From NCBI GenBank assembly GCA_025617745.1, contig CM046853.1:58117233-58181232 (forward strand): DNA of 64,000 nt. Direction: 5' to 3'. The notes beneath the pieces were generated by a model that was given only the letters and a program-made list of their open reading frames with translations, was not told the origin of the DNA and made no database searches. The translations under genes were made by a program, and so were the position numbers. Of this stretch, positions 32,701 to 44,991 are shown in pieces (the stretch's first letter is position 1; every line of letters begins with the position of its first letter). The stretch is from Heliocidaris erythrogramma. Taxonomy: Eukaryota; Echinodermata; Echinoidea; Camarodonta; Echinometridae.

Positions 32701-35700
32701 CCCCCCCCCCGTAATTTTAATTTTTCATCAAAACTCTCGCGAACATTATTAAATATTATCAAGTGTACATGTATTTAGAATTTTCTTTGATTGATACATT
32801 TGGGGTGGTTAATAAAGATGCGATTAGGAACAAGTTCTAATATTCACGTCTACGCCGGGACAAAGTGTGCTAAATTTTGCATCTTTTACGACATTCTGAC
32901 AATTCGTTATATCATAATCGTTGCACATGCATGTGTACATGCATGCGATATCTATACGCATATCAGGAAGTTGCATCTCTTCCCCCCAAAACGGCATTTC
33001 CAATAAACGCAGTTATCTCAGATTGTGCTCCACAGATATCTCTTGATGTATCGTCTTCTGTATTGCAATAGTAGGGTAACCCACGGCAACCAAATGGAGG
33101 TGTGGCGTGTTGTGTGCGTGGGATGGATAGCTTTGACCAATTGGAGCTGACTTAATACTTCGTAGAACCCCACTCAGCTTCCCGCCAGACGGAAACGATG
33201 TCGACATTGTTTCATGTCGGATGATTTCATACTGATGTCGGAAAGGGAGTGGGAGGTTTACCTCTATCCCAAGTACATCCTTGAAAAAGAAGTACATGAT
33301 AAAATCGATTTCAAAGTTTGGAAATGACTTTCGTGCAGGTTTGGTATGTTGTATTTTTTATTTCTTTGTTACAAAGGAAAGTAAAACCCAAATGATGTTC
33401 GAACGATTTTTCAGAGTTAAGATATACGCGCATATAGTATGGAATGAAGGTCCTAGATTTAGTGGTTATGATGAGGTCTCTGTTCCGATCTCGAATGATT
33501 TGGCAATCGTGAAGTAATCGTGAAAACTGTCTGTTTGCATAATTGTACGTTAATCGGTTAAAGAGTTACATCTGCGTTACACGTGTACCCTATAACGTTC
33601 GATTTTTTGTATCTGTGAACACCGTCCCAGGGTGTTTTTGCCATCTTCTATTAAGACGCCTGGTAATTAACCCAGTTAGGTTATTACTTTATTCAATTAC
33701 TTAAATCGTGATACAACGATACATCAAGAAGGTAATTCAGTACACATAAGACTATTTCCTTATGAGACTACTGGTGATTGTTTTTAATTTTCTCAATAAA
33801 AATTCTCACCATATACAAAAACAAAAATGTGGAAGATCTATGCTCCCGTAGTTATAAAGGTGGCGGGTAAATCCAACAACCACAAAGTACGTAAGGGAAA
33901 TAAATTTATTTTTTAAAGTAGTGTAAGTTTATCCTCACCAGCAAAATATCGCTCTTCTGTTCACTTCAAAGCGACTTAACGTCACGCGGTTGTTTTTACA
34001 AATAATACACTATTCTTTCAATAAAACCGATGCTCGATCAGTTGGTAAGAGATGACGTATCTAAAATATTTGCTTCTTACGCAAGGTCTAAATCCCTTTA
34101 TAGAAATATAAAAATAATGGAATATCATGTAATTACGTTAACCTTCGGGGCTTTCTTGTTGCAATTCTTCTGACGAATCAATTTGAGTAATACTTCATTT
34201 GTCATGTTTTCTGCCTACACTGTTTTCATACTGCTTTATAATAGTACCTTTTCTACGATGTGTTACAAACAATCATACACTATCGTTAACTGAATTATTC
34301 TCAAAGATTTCTTTGTAATAAATCTTCTGAAATCACCGTTTCATTTTTTTATGTTAAGAAAGTGACAATTCTTATATGAATTAAGTCTTTATGAATTATC
34401 TTAAGACATATATATTCGTATAATTGTATAAAAAAGACGCAATACAATATTCAACCGGATATCATTATGACAGGAAAGTGGGTAACATGAGGTTAAAACC
34501 AAATATGATCTTTACATTATGTGTAATATAATAAGGGCCAAAGAAAACCGTAAACATATTTGTGCATTAAAAATTATATTACAATTATGATTTGTCTTTG
34601 ATCAATAGAGGATATTAATTTTCTTTCATAAAAAAATCGAGAAAATCTATGTGAAAGAATGACGTAGGAAATATCACTTCTTCGCTTCATACATTTACGC
34701 ACGTATTCAATCCAATTTTTCCAGGGCATTCATTGCACTATCACAGAATTCTTTTTTTAATCTGATATAAAAATTTTCAATACAACGTCGACCATATTAT
34801 GTATATAATCACGTGATTTGGTAGGCGCTGAATGAATGTGTTTATAAAACACGAAATCAAATAAACAGAGCCGTTGTTTAAAAGAAAAATGTCCTCCAAT
34901 ACCCTTGTTCTGTCGTTGAACTGGTCAACTACCCTCTCAAATTAAAACATCAAATAAAAAATAGCTCACACGTTACACAAACAAACAATTTCACCAATTA
35001 AATGGAATGTTTTCTTAACGAAACAGATCATGACATTATCATAGGCACAGCTATTCAATAATCGACCTGGCGCTTTATTACATTGTCGACCCTCGTCAGG
35101 TTTCTTTTGATCTAGACTTTGCTAATTAAACGAAAATAAATTCAAGAGCAAACCAATCAATAAGTTATCGACACCAGCCCACGTCATGAATTCAATGACA
35201 AATTTAATAAATTTACATATTCGATAGACATAAATAATAAATGTACTTGGTAATGGTTACAGTAGTCATAAGCACAAGTGTTTCAATTTCATACGTTACT
35301 GTTTCGCATCATTGTGTTAAGTTAACTAAACCTTTTCAGATGAAAGAGATGCGGTTCGATAGTGACTATTCGGACAGTGCTGTAATATCATATGAATATT
35401 TACAGTCCAACATATTGTATGTAGCTTATAACAATGAACGGAGAGGAGTGTTCAGTATAATTAAATATATGTGTAAATATCCACTCTGTGATTTTGAGCG
35501 ATGGGGGTGAGGCACACAACCCCACCACCATGTTGTCTTTTAAGTTTAGGGTGTCATGCTTTCAAATGACCTTAGAAGAGGAGAGAACAAGGTTTTCATG
35601 AGTTATTACCAACAAATCGATTTAATTCAGCTAATTTACTTCTACTGTAAGCTAGTCTTCTTTGCGAATCATAATTTCTTGCCAAGCAAGGGTGTCGATC

Positions 35701-36540
35701 CGTGTTCATGAGGGGGGGGGGGGGGGGATGACCTGCTAGGGAGCGAAGTCGTTGGCGTATATATGGATTATAGCGTCCGGGGCAAACAATGAAATTACGC
35801 CCCCCCCCCCCCACCCCCGAGTGCCCTAACTTATCTACAAGCAATGGAGCAAGGCGACTGAGCGGCAAATTTTTCAATTTTTAACCCTAAAAACGCAATT
35901 TCTTGTGCATTTTACGCAGGAAATTTTGCAATTGTCCACAGCAATTGAGCGGGAGAGAAGCTTTATACATTTTATACATTGATAAACGGTTTTCTATTCA
36001 CTCACTTTTATCAATCGGGAGTAAAACTAACGAGAAACCCGATATGCTTGAGAAAGAGTCGGGACATTAAGCAAGGCTACCTGAAGTTGAGATTTCTTTC
36101 AAAAGTTGAACCTTTGCAAACGCTGTTTTATGCAATTTATCCTATATTGGGGGCATAATATTTAACAGGAGTCATATGAAACTTACATGATATACCGAGC
36201 AAAGCAATTACATCTTTATTTTTCCAATTTAGAACCCTTTATACTATATACTGGGGGCGCGAAATTACGAGATCCTGAAAGAAAATAATTATGCGAGAGA
36301 GCATAGCGACCGACCTTTGGAAAATGTTCGCAATTTAAACCTTGACCCCTTTTCCCGACTATTAGGCTTACTGTTCCCTAAAATGCATACCTTATTTGAT
36401 ACGGAAATTTGCGACCTTATTCAAGAATAATCATCATTCTGAAATTCCATATCTAATCATATAGTCGTAGTCAGGTCACAAGTTGGGCGGTTGCCTTAAG
36501 ATATCACGCTACACTTGAATTCTACTTGAGAATTACATTT
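29741..36540. other. Intergenic stretch without recognised genes
   Basis: AT-rich with long C-runs near 30880 and 32695, a G-run near 35711 and a C-run near 35801. The short open frames (for example 30489-30830 and 35241-35510) show no domain, no splice support and ordinary AT-rich composition. Confidence 0.45.
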
Positions 36541-36632
36541 ACACTACATTTAACTGTCTGTTTGAATATATATATATATATCAATTGAATTGGATGAGAG
36601 AGTAATTGGAAATAACTGCATGGGTTGCATAT

Positions 36633-36678
36633 ACTCCGTTAGACACAAGAAGTAAAAGAAGTTTTTGTCTAACGGAGT
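36633..36678. repeat. 46-bp hairpin element, copy 1
   Basis: ACTCCGTTAGACA and TGTCTAACGGAGT are perfect 13-base inverted repeats around a 20-base A/G-rich loop. The reverse complement of the unit at 38250-38299 matches it across loop and arms, so these are two copies of one very small element, both within TA-rich surroundings. Confidence 0.8.
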
Positions 36679-36760
36679 GATATATATATATAGAGAGAGA
36701 GAGAGAGAGGGAGAGAGAGAGCTACGTCTCGTGTCATCATTCGCTTTTGCACGTCTTACA

Positions 36761-36763
<3 letters not shown>

Positions 36764-36809
<46 letters not shown>
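36764..36809 (+). repeat. (TA)n microsatellite
   Basis: About 23 TA units. Further (TA)n tracts at about 36567-36582, 37184-37200, 37400-37415, 37460-37492, 37676-37704 and 38336-38352 separate the small palindromes of this region. Confidence 0.95.
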
Positions 36810-36812
<3 letters not shown>

Positions 36813-36961
36813 GACTAATGGGTACATTAGGAGGACAGTTTTTGTTCTTTTTCTTTGTTCAACTGTCGACCTAATGTACCAACTGTCTACCTAATGTAGG
36901 GGTCGCTATTATGACGGAATAAACTGCATTGTTAGGTGTCGACTTAATGTACCCGTTAGTC
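36813..36961. mobile_element. Short TIR element with a reiterated CCTAATGTACC word (scaffold locus A)
   Basis: The ends GACTAATGGGTACATTAGG and the reverse complement of TTAATGTACCCGTTAGTC pair with few mismatches. The word CCTAATGTACC or its complement occurs four times. The scaffold words GACGGAATAA (36913-36922), GCATTGTT and TTGTTCTTTTTCTTTGTTC are shared with the loci near 57.4 and 61.9 kb. It has no coding capacity. Confidence 0.7.
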
Positions 36962-37022
36962 AAATATATATATAAGAATAACAAATTATAAGTTCCAATT
37001 CGGAATTATAAATGTAGAGATG

Positions 37023-37185
37023 AGTAGTAAACAAGTTAATAAAAATTCCGCTAAACTCTGAAATTTTCAAATTTTCGGCCATAGGCCTTCATCAGGGTAA
37101 AAAAATCTTTCCTGCTGAAGGCCTATGGCCGAAAATGTTAAAATTTCTGAGTTTAAAGGAAGTTTTATTTTACTTGTTTACTACT
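37023..37185. repeat. Palindrome with two head-to-head hammerhead-like cores
   Basis: The arms run inward from AGTAGTAAACAAGT and its complement. At the centre are a minus-strand core CCTGATGAAGGCC / TATGGCCGAAAAT (37071-37096) and a plus-strand CTGCTGAAGGCC / TATGGCCGAAAAT (37111-37136), separated by 14 bases. The core has the hammerhead order (CTGATGA, stem II, GAAA) with one extra base before stem II, and resembles ends of Penelope-like elements. Confidence 0.75.
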
Positions 37186-37494
37186 GATATATATATATAT
37201 AGAGTGTGTGTGAGAAATCATTTGAATTGAATAAGAGAAATAATTTGCGTAGCTAAATTCATTGTTCCTCTTTACCGACTTCCTTTTTTGTGGAAATAAC
37301 TGGATGGTTTGCAAAAACTGTCTCCGCCGCCCACATTATGTAAATTTACCCACGAGAGCTGCCGATGCTATAGTATTAGAACAGATTTCTCACAAATTAT
37401 ATATATATATATATGTGTGTGTGTGGGTGTGTGTGGGTGTGTGTCTGTGTGTGTATATCTATATATATATAGTTATATATATATATATATATAA

Positions 37495-37668
37495 ATATAG
37501 TTCTGCTTCGGACTTGTAAAGTTATAAACAAAATAGGAATGAAAATTTTCGGCCATAGGCCTTCATCAGGAAAACCTGATAAAGGCCTATGGCCGAAAAT
37601 TCGAATTTTTTCATCGTATACGGACTTTTCATTCCTATTTTGTCTATAAGTCCGAAGCAGAACTATAT
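37495..37668. repeat. Second palindrome with the same head-to-head cores, different arms
   Basis: The outer arms (ATATAGTTCTGCTTCGGACTT and complement, then CAAAATAGGAATGAAAA) are unrelated to the arms at 37023-37185. The centre carries the same ~26-base core twice, minus strand at 37545-37570 and plus strand at 37575-37600. Confidence 0.8.
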
Positions 37669-37751
37669 TTTTTTATATATTTATATATATATATATATAT
37701 ATATCGTAAAGTGTTTATAGGAACAAAGTTCCGACAAAGTGCAGTGTTAAA

Positions 37752-38186
37752 ATATGTAGAAAAATAAAGATGGGTATTTGTAAATACATGTATGTGTTTT
37801 ACAAATACCCATCCTCGCTTACTATTATCATGTGTAGGCCTCGTGAATCATTATACAATGATCTTTGTGTGACTTTACAAAGTTTTGGATTGTACGGATT
37901 ACAGGATTCTCTGAGAATCCTAACATTTTAGAGTTCTCACCGTACAACGCTTAGTCTAAGATTTAAACAAAGACTTATTAAGCCGTCAAAAAAACTACTG
38001 GACAATGCCACACACATTGTCCATTTGCATATTACTGTACTATACGTGTATATAAAAGCATGTCAAAACTATCAATGGCTCATTCACCTGAAGAGATTAA
38101 ATCGAAAGCGCTTGTGAATTTTTATAAAAACATGCTTCTTGTGTGTGTATTCTATATGATGTTGTGAACTTTATTTTTCTACATAT
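37752..38186. mobile_element. Hammerhead-bearing unit bounded by inverted repeats
   Basis: ATATGTAGAAAAATAAAG (37752-37769) and its complement (38169-38186) bound a 435-bp unit. Inside are a hairpin GATGGGTATTTGTAAA / TTTACAAATACCCATC (37769-37784, 37798-37813) and, near the right end, a hammerhead motif. No coding sequence is present. It looks like the terminal repeat of a Penelope-like element without its body. Confidence 0.6.
38082..38119 (+). ncRNA. Type I hammerhead ribozyme motif, well formed
   Basis: Stem I is ATTCAC (38082-38087) with GTGAAT (38114-38119). The core is CTGAAGA (38088-38094), stem II GAT / ATC with loop TAA (38095-38103), and GAAA (38104-38107). The minimal stem III centres on GCGC, with the cleavage-site T at 38113. 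Every required element is present and flush. Minimal stem III hammerheads of this kind are known from Penelope-like elements and usually work as dimers. Confidence 0.75.
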
Positions 38187-38249
38187 ATATATATAATTCA
38201 AAAAGTTCTGCGACGGAGATCAATTATAGAGAGAGACACAGAATAAATC

Positions 38250-38299
38250 ACTCCGTTAGACATTAAAAAAGTTCTTTTACTTTTTGTGTCTAACGGAGT
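38250..38299. repeat. 50-bp hairpin element, copy 2
   Basis: The same ACTCCGTTAGACA inverted repeats as at 36633-36678, in the opposite orientation, with a slightly longer loop. Confidence 0.8.
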
Positions 38300-38361
38300 A
38301 TATGTATAACATGTACATGTATATATCTACATATATATTATATATATATATATCCCAGTTT

Positions 38362-41150
38362 TAAAGTTGACTTAGTGTCTTTTACTAAAATTCTTGAGAG
38401 AAAGGACAATATTGTGAAAAAATCACGAACAGATAGATGTGTCTATCACGAAAAGATGGGTATATGCATATAAATGAAGCTTCGTGATCTGTAAGCACCA
38501 TATAAATATGTGAAAGAGGTACATGTATATGCTTGTAGCTCTGTTGCATAGTGTTATCGAGGATATAACAGGATTAGAGTCTTGTCGAATATGAGATATT
38601 GATGGGATTATGGGATATAATATTGCAGAAAGCAATTTAAAATAAGGGCTATACCCGGCCCGGTCGGGACTAAAGTCTCATATGAAGATCATCCTTTCGT
38701 TTCTATAATTACTTTGTATAGACTGAATGATAATCTGTCAAAAATGGGAGCAGCAATTTACTTTTGGAAGCAACCCTCTTTTGACTTCAAACTATAAGTA
38801 ATTCTGAGAACTGAAAAATAATATATGTTGACACATTATTCACTAGAAACTGAAAAAGGGATCAATTTATTAAAGACGACGCGGAGGAATGTGTACAAAT
38901 GCGTTCCTTCACTAAACAACCCTATCATGATCAAATCCCCTCAACCTTGATAAGTCATAAAGAATAGTGTTTTCTTTCGTTGTCAAATATGAAATTAATT
39001 GAGCTGCGTGTGGTATTGATGGTTAACCATGACTTATTACGTTCTCCTATTAGAGGCAATCTGTATCACTAGATTGTAGAAAATTAGTACGCGATAATTA
39101 CACGATGCATCATTTGTCAATAGGCTCCAGCGGATAATAGTGATTACTCTAAACCTAACGCAATATATGCTCTATATGCTATCAATGTTTACTCGTGCTT
39201 GAATCAATTCTTCTTCTTCCTCATAGGTCTATATAGACCACTGTTTGCACTTCATAATTTCCCTCTGCATTTATGACAAGGGTGGCCCGTACTTTTTTGT
39301 GGCTGAAAATGAACCTAAAAATATTGGGGGGGGGGGGGAATGTTCATGTATTTTTTTCAAATGTTTGCCTGGACGAAATCATATTAGCCGTTTGATTTAT
39401 TTGATTCACGTAGGGAAAGTAAGTTCTTGGGCGAATGCTATCAAGGAAACCTACGAAATTTGACGAAATAAAACTTGAACAACCAGCCCCATCCACATTG
39501 TGATCACACACGCATCCCGAATATACCAAATTTCATATCCATAGCGACGAAGGCAAAGTATATATGCCATTGTAAACCAACGAAGCGTGCAGGTCGTATT
39601 TCCTCTGCAATATTAATCAGATTATTTTTTATGAATGCTCACCTGTCATAGATACAGTGCTTCAGCATGATGAAGGCTCATTGTAAAACACTTAATAGTA
39701 TGTAATTGGGCTACATTATTCAACAGGGAGGGTTGCACGGTATCTTCGTGTTCCGGACAGGAAAAAGTTGAACAGGAAGGTTAAACGCTCATAAAATGTT
39801 ATTGGTGGATTCAAAACCATAACAAAGTAATGAAATGCAGATATTGTTTCAATATTAAAAAATTGTCTTACTCTCATTGAAATAAAAAGATTGTATCAAC
39901 ATGAGAATGAGAATGTGTGTGTGTGGGGTGTGTGTGTGTGTGTGTAAAAAGACATTAGATAGTACAGATACATGTAATGAAGAAAGTTTCCTTTGTTTTA
40001 TCCTTGGAAATTACAGTTGCCACTTCAACAAGCGATTTCAACGAAGCGTGCATTTTTTAAATCAACAAGTAAATGGAATTTCATTTCAAAAGCTTCTAGC
40101 GAGGACTTATACAAGTATCGCAGACGTGGTATCGAAAAATGACTTTACTAGGAATCTCTACCTCACAAAGTTTTTAGGGAAATATTTATTGAATCAAACT
40201 ATCGCTTTGATTCACAAACAAATTCAATTGGTTATGTAGATACTTTTGATGCATTCAAGGTAGCACTTGACACAACTTACTACATCTTACAAACTAGATA
40301 AAATTGAAATGCAATCATGAAACTCAGCATTTCCAGCTTGACTGTTGAAAGGTCCGCAGAGTGTCTATCACAAGTCAAGTGGTTCAATTATACGGCAATA
40401 ACCTTATACCCTTCAGCTCTTGTGAGTTGCCCCCTTTTGTGCGTCTTTCGAGGACAATGACAGACCTTAATTTAGTAATGATAAACCATGCAAGAAAACA
40501 GTCTTTGAGAACTACTGATGCTAGAATCGTCCCCCGTTTTCCGGCGTCCTCCTGGCGCCTTCCCGCCATGAGTAGATTGATTTCTGCTTTGTACTGGATT
40601 CAGCAACCAAGACATGCCAGACGATCTGTTTGACACTCAAGTGGTCGATAGACTCGATACCAAGCGATAATAATGCATATGATCCTTTCAAAAAGGAGGA
40701 AGCCAATCGTGTGTTATTTCAGCATGTTCTGAAAACGATATTAATTGTTATTGTTCGAGGATGACATGCTTCTCAGAACATCATTCCCAAAATGAATGAC
40801 TATGACGAGGCGTTTGTTGAAGTGGCTGGTCGCTTTCTAACTTCATGTAAGCTTGTAGTTAAGGCGCATTATTAAACATCTTGTAAACATGCGCCTTCCT
40901 TCAAATACTTTTTCAATGATGTGAATTACATGGTCTTTCTTAGATGTTCTGTAGACGTAATGGTGTATTCATAAAGAAAACTTGTAGGTAAAATACTTTA
41001 GCATTGTGTAGGAAGATTGGTTTAAGTGATGATTAGAGATCTTACATGGCCCTTTTTATTCAATAATCAAATTTTTTATCATATTGACATCATGGGAGGG
41101 GTGTAAAATTACAGGATAAGACTGATTAAATATATACCCTGACTAGAATC
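38362..41150. other. Intergenic stretch without recognised genes
   Basis: Contains a G-run near 39329 and a (TG)n tract near 39914-39943. The open frames at 39901-40239 and 40361-40633 show no domain and were not accepted. Confidence 0.4.
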
Positions 41151-41164
41151 TACACCGCTGCTCT

Positions 41165-41415
41165 CTAAATTTGAAAGTCTTATATTTAAATCTTAAAGAC
41201 TTACTTTTAAATCTAACAGAGACTAATATTAGTGACGAAACCTTTGGGATTTAAAATAAGTCTTTATTAAGACTTAAAATGTTAAAACCACAAAAGACTT
41301 AAAACATAAGTCTTTTAGATTTAAAATTTAAATCTTTTCAGTTTTACCTTTAAATCTTTTTAAGGTTTATTAACAGATAAATCTTTTTGAGATTTAAATT
41401 TTCAGAGGAAGTGGG
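41165..41415. repeat. AT-rich block of AAGTCTTT / TTTAAATCTT words in both orientations
   Basis: The words AAGTCTT, AAATCTTTT and TTTAAATC recur about a dozen times on both strands. The borders (CTCTCTAAATTTGAAA and TTTAAATTTTCAGAG) are partly inverted. It may be a decayed hairpin MITE; family unknown. Confidence 0.45.
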
Positions 41416-41650
41416 ACTGGAGAAAAACAACAACATAGACTCAAAATGTGCAATTTATTCCGGCAAACATTAATTTATTTGAGTGCAGCTCCATAACAAA
41501 CACATTAAATGACATTCAAACATAATATCATAATAATTGCAAGTGTCAAATGCAGAAATAGAGACCGGCCTTATTAAGGTGTATGGTTGATCCCAACGAA
41601 AAGTGTATTCACGGCAATGTCGATCCGACTTATCTGAAAAACAGTAATCA

Positions 41651-41945
41651 CACTATGAACATGGCGAACAAAGAAGCGGACAAAATATACAGCTCCTCAT
41701 TGTACCTTCCACAATTGCCCTGGTAGACAAAAGAACATCCTTTCATTGCTATTATGTAAAAATATGTAGAACAGGTGTCACATGCATATTCACCTGTTCT
41801 GCTTATTTTACATAATAGTAATGAAGGGATGTTCTTTTGTCTACCAGAGCAATTGTGGAGGGTACAATGAGGAGCTGTATACACTATGAACACAATGACA
41901 AAGGGAGCGGACAAAATATACAGCTCCTCATTGTACCCTCCACAA
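41651..41945. repeat. Palindrome plus direct partial copy
   Basis: ACAGCTCCTCATTGTACC at 41689 opens an arm that is repeated inverted and ends at 41878, with the centre near 41785 (CACATGCATATTCACC). A direct copy of the left outer segment (ACACTATGAAC to CCTCCACAA) follows at 41881-41945. The 102-residue minus-strand frame over it is repetitive for this reason and is not supported as a gene. Confidence 0.85.
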
Positions 41946-41956
41946 AAGTCTTTCAA

Positions 41957-43190
41957 TAAGTCTGTGATTAATAAAAGTACTTTACGTCAAGCACCTTTTC
42001 CTTTCTTACATTTCTGATTTTCTTTTAAAAAGCACGGTTTCCATCATTCAGCTTTCGTAACTATTTTCGTTTCTGAGTGTTAAAAGGATTTAACGAAACG
42101 CAAAATGCACGGCAAAGGAAGAAGCAAATCGACAGTTTTTAATTCATAGAAAATGCAAAATTTAATTCATCATTGCCTCAGCACTACTTAATGATGATCC
42201 CTGATACTCAACAATCAAAATTACAGGAGGCATAGTAAAGATGAAACGTAATGTTGGTAAGATGCTCATTTTTGCCATGCTCATGTTATGCCAAATGAAC
42301 GCAGAAAATATGAACACGAATTTGTTTACAAGCACTAAGTTTTAACATATAATTTGTATAAACTCTCAGAAACTGAAATTTGTATATTGTTAAAAATAAT
42401 CAAAAAAGAATGTGATTTCAACATTGATGATAATGTCATTAAGGTGGTTACATAAACAATGGATTAAAATAAATTATTTTGAATGGTCAATATATAAGGG
42501 TTTTCCAAAACTAAATATGCCGGAATTTTAGCAAAAGTTGATTGAATATTGGTCAGATTTTTACCAGATTTTTACAGGAGGACTTTTGACTGAATGCAAC
42601 CAATATGTGATGTGATATGAGAATTTGACGAGCATTCTGAATTATTCTTAATGAATCCCAGCCAACTGCAATTTCAAATATGTTTTGATAGTATTCTCAA
42701 TTTATTCGGAAAGCTCATTAGATTTTAGACCGCTAAACTATATTTGCTGAGACATCTGTTTTAGTCTATATATTTGCGTCCATATTTTGTTTTCTATTCA
42801 TAAAAAATATAACAGAGGAGGGAATGTAAGTCCTTATTCAGGTAGATGCCATGCTTTAATATTATTTTGCATTTTATTGTATACATTTTATATACACTAA
42901 GCTTCACCTAGAATATAAAACTTTAATTAAGAAATGCTAAAATTAATAGTTTCCGATTTCCTTCAAGTTTCAATTAAATATACATGCACTACGTTTACAA
43001 ACAAGACCGTGAACATTAAGTTTAATAAGTAATCCATTCACACTTTTCTTGCACAATGCCCTCATATGATACGGAAAATTAGAGATCAAAATGTATTTTT
43101 GATAAATTTAGAAAGATTATGATATTCTGTAACGAGAATTAAAATTGAACTCAAATTAATTTAGACCTTGTTTTTCACATTATTTGGATT
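41957..43190. other. AT-rich intergenic stretch
   Basis: Nothing recognised. Confidence 0.4.
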
Positions 43191-44104
43191 AAAGTAGATA
43201 TTCAAAGAAAATCACAAATATGGCAATTAATGCATCACTAGAAACTGGGAAGCTTACAGATGGCAGTCGTATAAGTTTTATGTCAACTGCGTATCTGATA
43301 ATTATAAAAACAACACAAATAAAAGCTCTTCTCGGCATCTGGAATATCCGAGGATTCGCCAGAAATATAGCGATGTTTTGATGTCGTCACACTCGGGATC
43401 GATCCTGCTTAAGCAGACGACGTCCTATAATGAATGAACGTAATTGCAATGCAATTATTTATCAAATTATAAAGAGTTTGGTGTATTTAAATATGACCTT
43501 ATTTCACACCATTATAAAGGGAAAGTGAAACTGATTCTGATAGCTAAAACCGTTTGATTGTAAATACACAGGAGAAGGGTCAATGATCAATGAAATAAAC
43601 CCCACTTTCAAATTGAAAAGCCCTCCGAATAATAGCAGGATGGTATTCGTTCCCTCTTGAAACGCCGAACATGCCCCGGTGCAAGCAGCTGAAAATACAA
43701 TGGCGTCTTATTTTGTTTACAAGTGACTGATTCCTTTATTTTTTTAATGTTGCATTTTTCATCAAAATAATACCATACACGAAGTTAAGAGTGAGGCAAC
43801 AGACTAACATTAATACTGACGCTAGTGAAGGAAGAGAAATAAGTGAAGAGGGGATGACAAAATAGGCTCTGAAAAATGTGTAAGATGTTATGGGACATCG
43901 TCTGCTTAGACAGGACTGGTCCATGGTGTGTCGTCACATATCTCAGCAGCGTTCGAGGAGCTCTTCAGCTGCTATATCGGGGCTGTATTTTACCGTTTTA
44001 TAATTGATAATAATCATTACTTCAAATGTTTCCAAGCGTTGAATTTGGATAACCTTGTTTAATTTATGCCATCTATGCAATAATAAGTGTTAAGCCAATA
44101 TTTA
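43191..44104 (+). repeat. Dispersed repeat, copy 2 (intergenic)
   Basis: Near-identical to the intronic copy at 6347-7201 in the same orientation, with about 50 additional bases near 43390-43445. ATTAAAGT occurs just outside both ends (about 43189 and 44109) and could be an 8-bp target-site duplication, but the intronic copy does not show a clear equivalent. Confidence 0.9.
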
Positions 44105-44991
44105 AAATCATTAAAGTTCTACTTTAAGGTGGAAGATATTTGCCTTCATATAGTTACTTGCACCAAAGAATCAGACAATATTTTATTAACTGTTAAGTCC
44201 CAAAATACTCCCCAACTTTTAGTAAATGGTGAACTAAAAATAAAATACCAACAACATCAATAGAATGGATATGAGACTTGGGGGAATATTTAGCCTCAAG
44301 CAATTCATCGTAGGCAACAATTATTGCCTTTTCTCATCGCTTTTCGTCTACATAGTCACTGTAACCTAGCTAGAGTTAAGTGCGGTGGATATCGTTTTAT
44401 CCGATGTGAAATAATATTTGTCGGCCAATATAAACGTTTGATTAAAAGCTATCACACCTAATTTATCACCCATAATGGCGAGGAGAGGCGAACGTGTGGA
44501 TTTTATTTGTTTCATTTTTACCTCTGCATTGCCACTCTGTCGGGAGAAGTAAAACCATTTTTCGTAAGAAATCGAGCAGTAAAAAATGCCCTGTTATATT
44601 TTCCAGGCCTCTCGTGCTTAGTTTGTCGTTTTGTATATGCAGTTTACAGTATTCCATGAAGAATTTCAGAATACTTTTGACAGCGAAATATACATCCGTC
44701 ATTTATACAGCTTTATTGATAAAACACTTGTTTTTTCTTGTTGCTTTATATGGTTGAAAACTGGAAACAAATATGTTTTCGAAACAAAAACAAATATTGG
44801 TACATGCAAATGCATTTAACATCATGAAAATCTCATTTGCAGTATTTTCCAGTATCTCAATATAACTGTTCACCATTAATATTATGATGTGATGTACGAA
44901 ACTCTTTAAAACCTTGAAAAACTTATTCAGATCACATGTTGACTCTTTATTGTTTTGTGTGTTATTTATGTGGAGCCCATGTCAAATCTAT
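44105..44991. other. Intergenic stretch
   Basis: Overlapping open frames on both strands at 44466-44757 have no recognisable domain and were not accepted. Confidence 0.4.

Noticed and set aside
35060-35105. Minus-strand CCTGACGAGGGTCGACAAT as a hammerhead variant
   Set aside because: Stem II and the GAAA segment are not formed; only CTGANGA fits.
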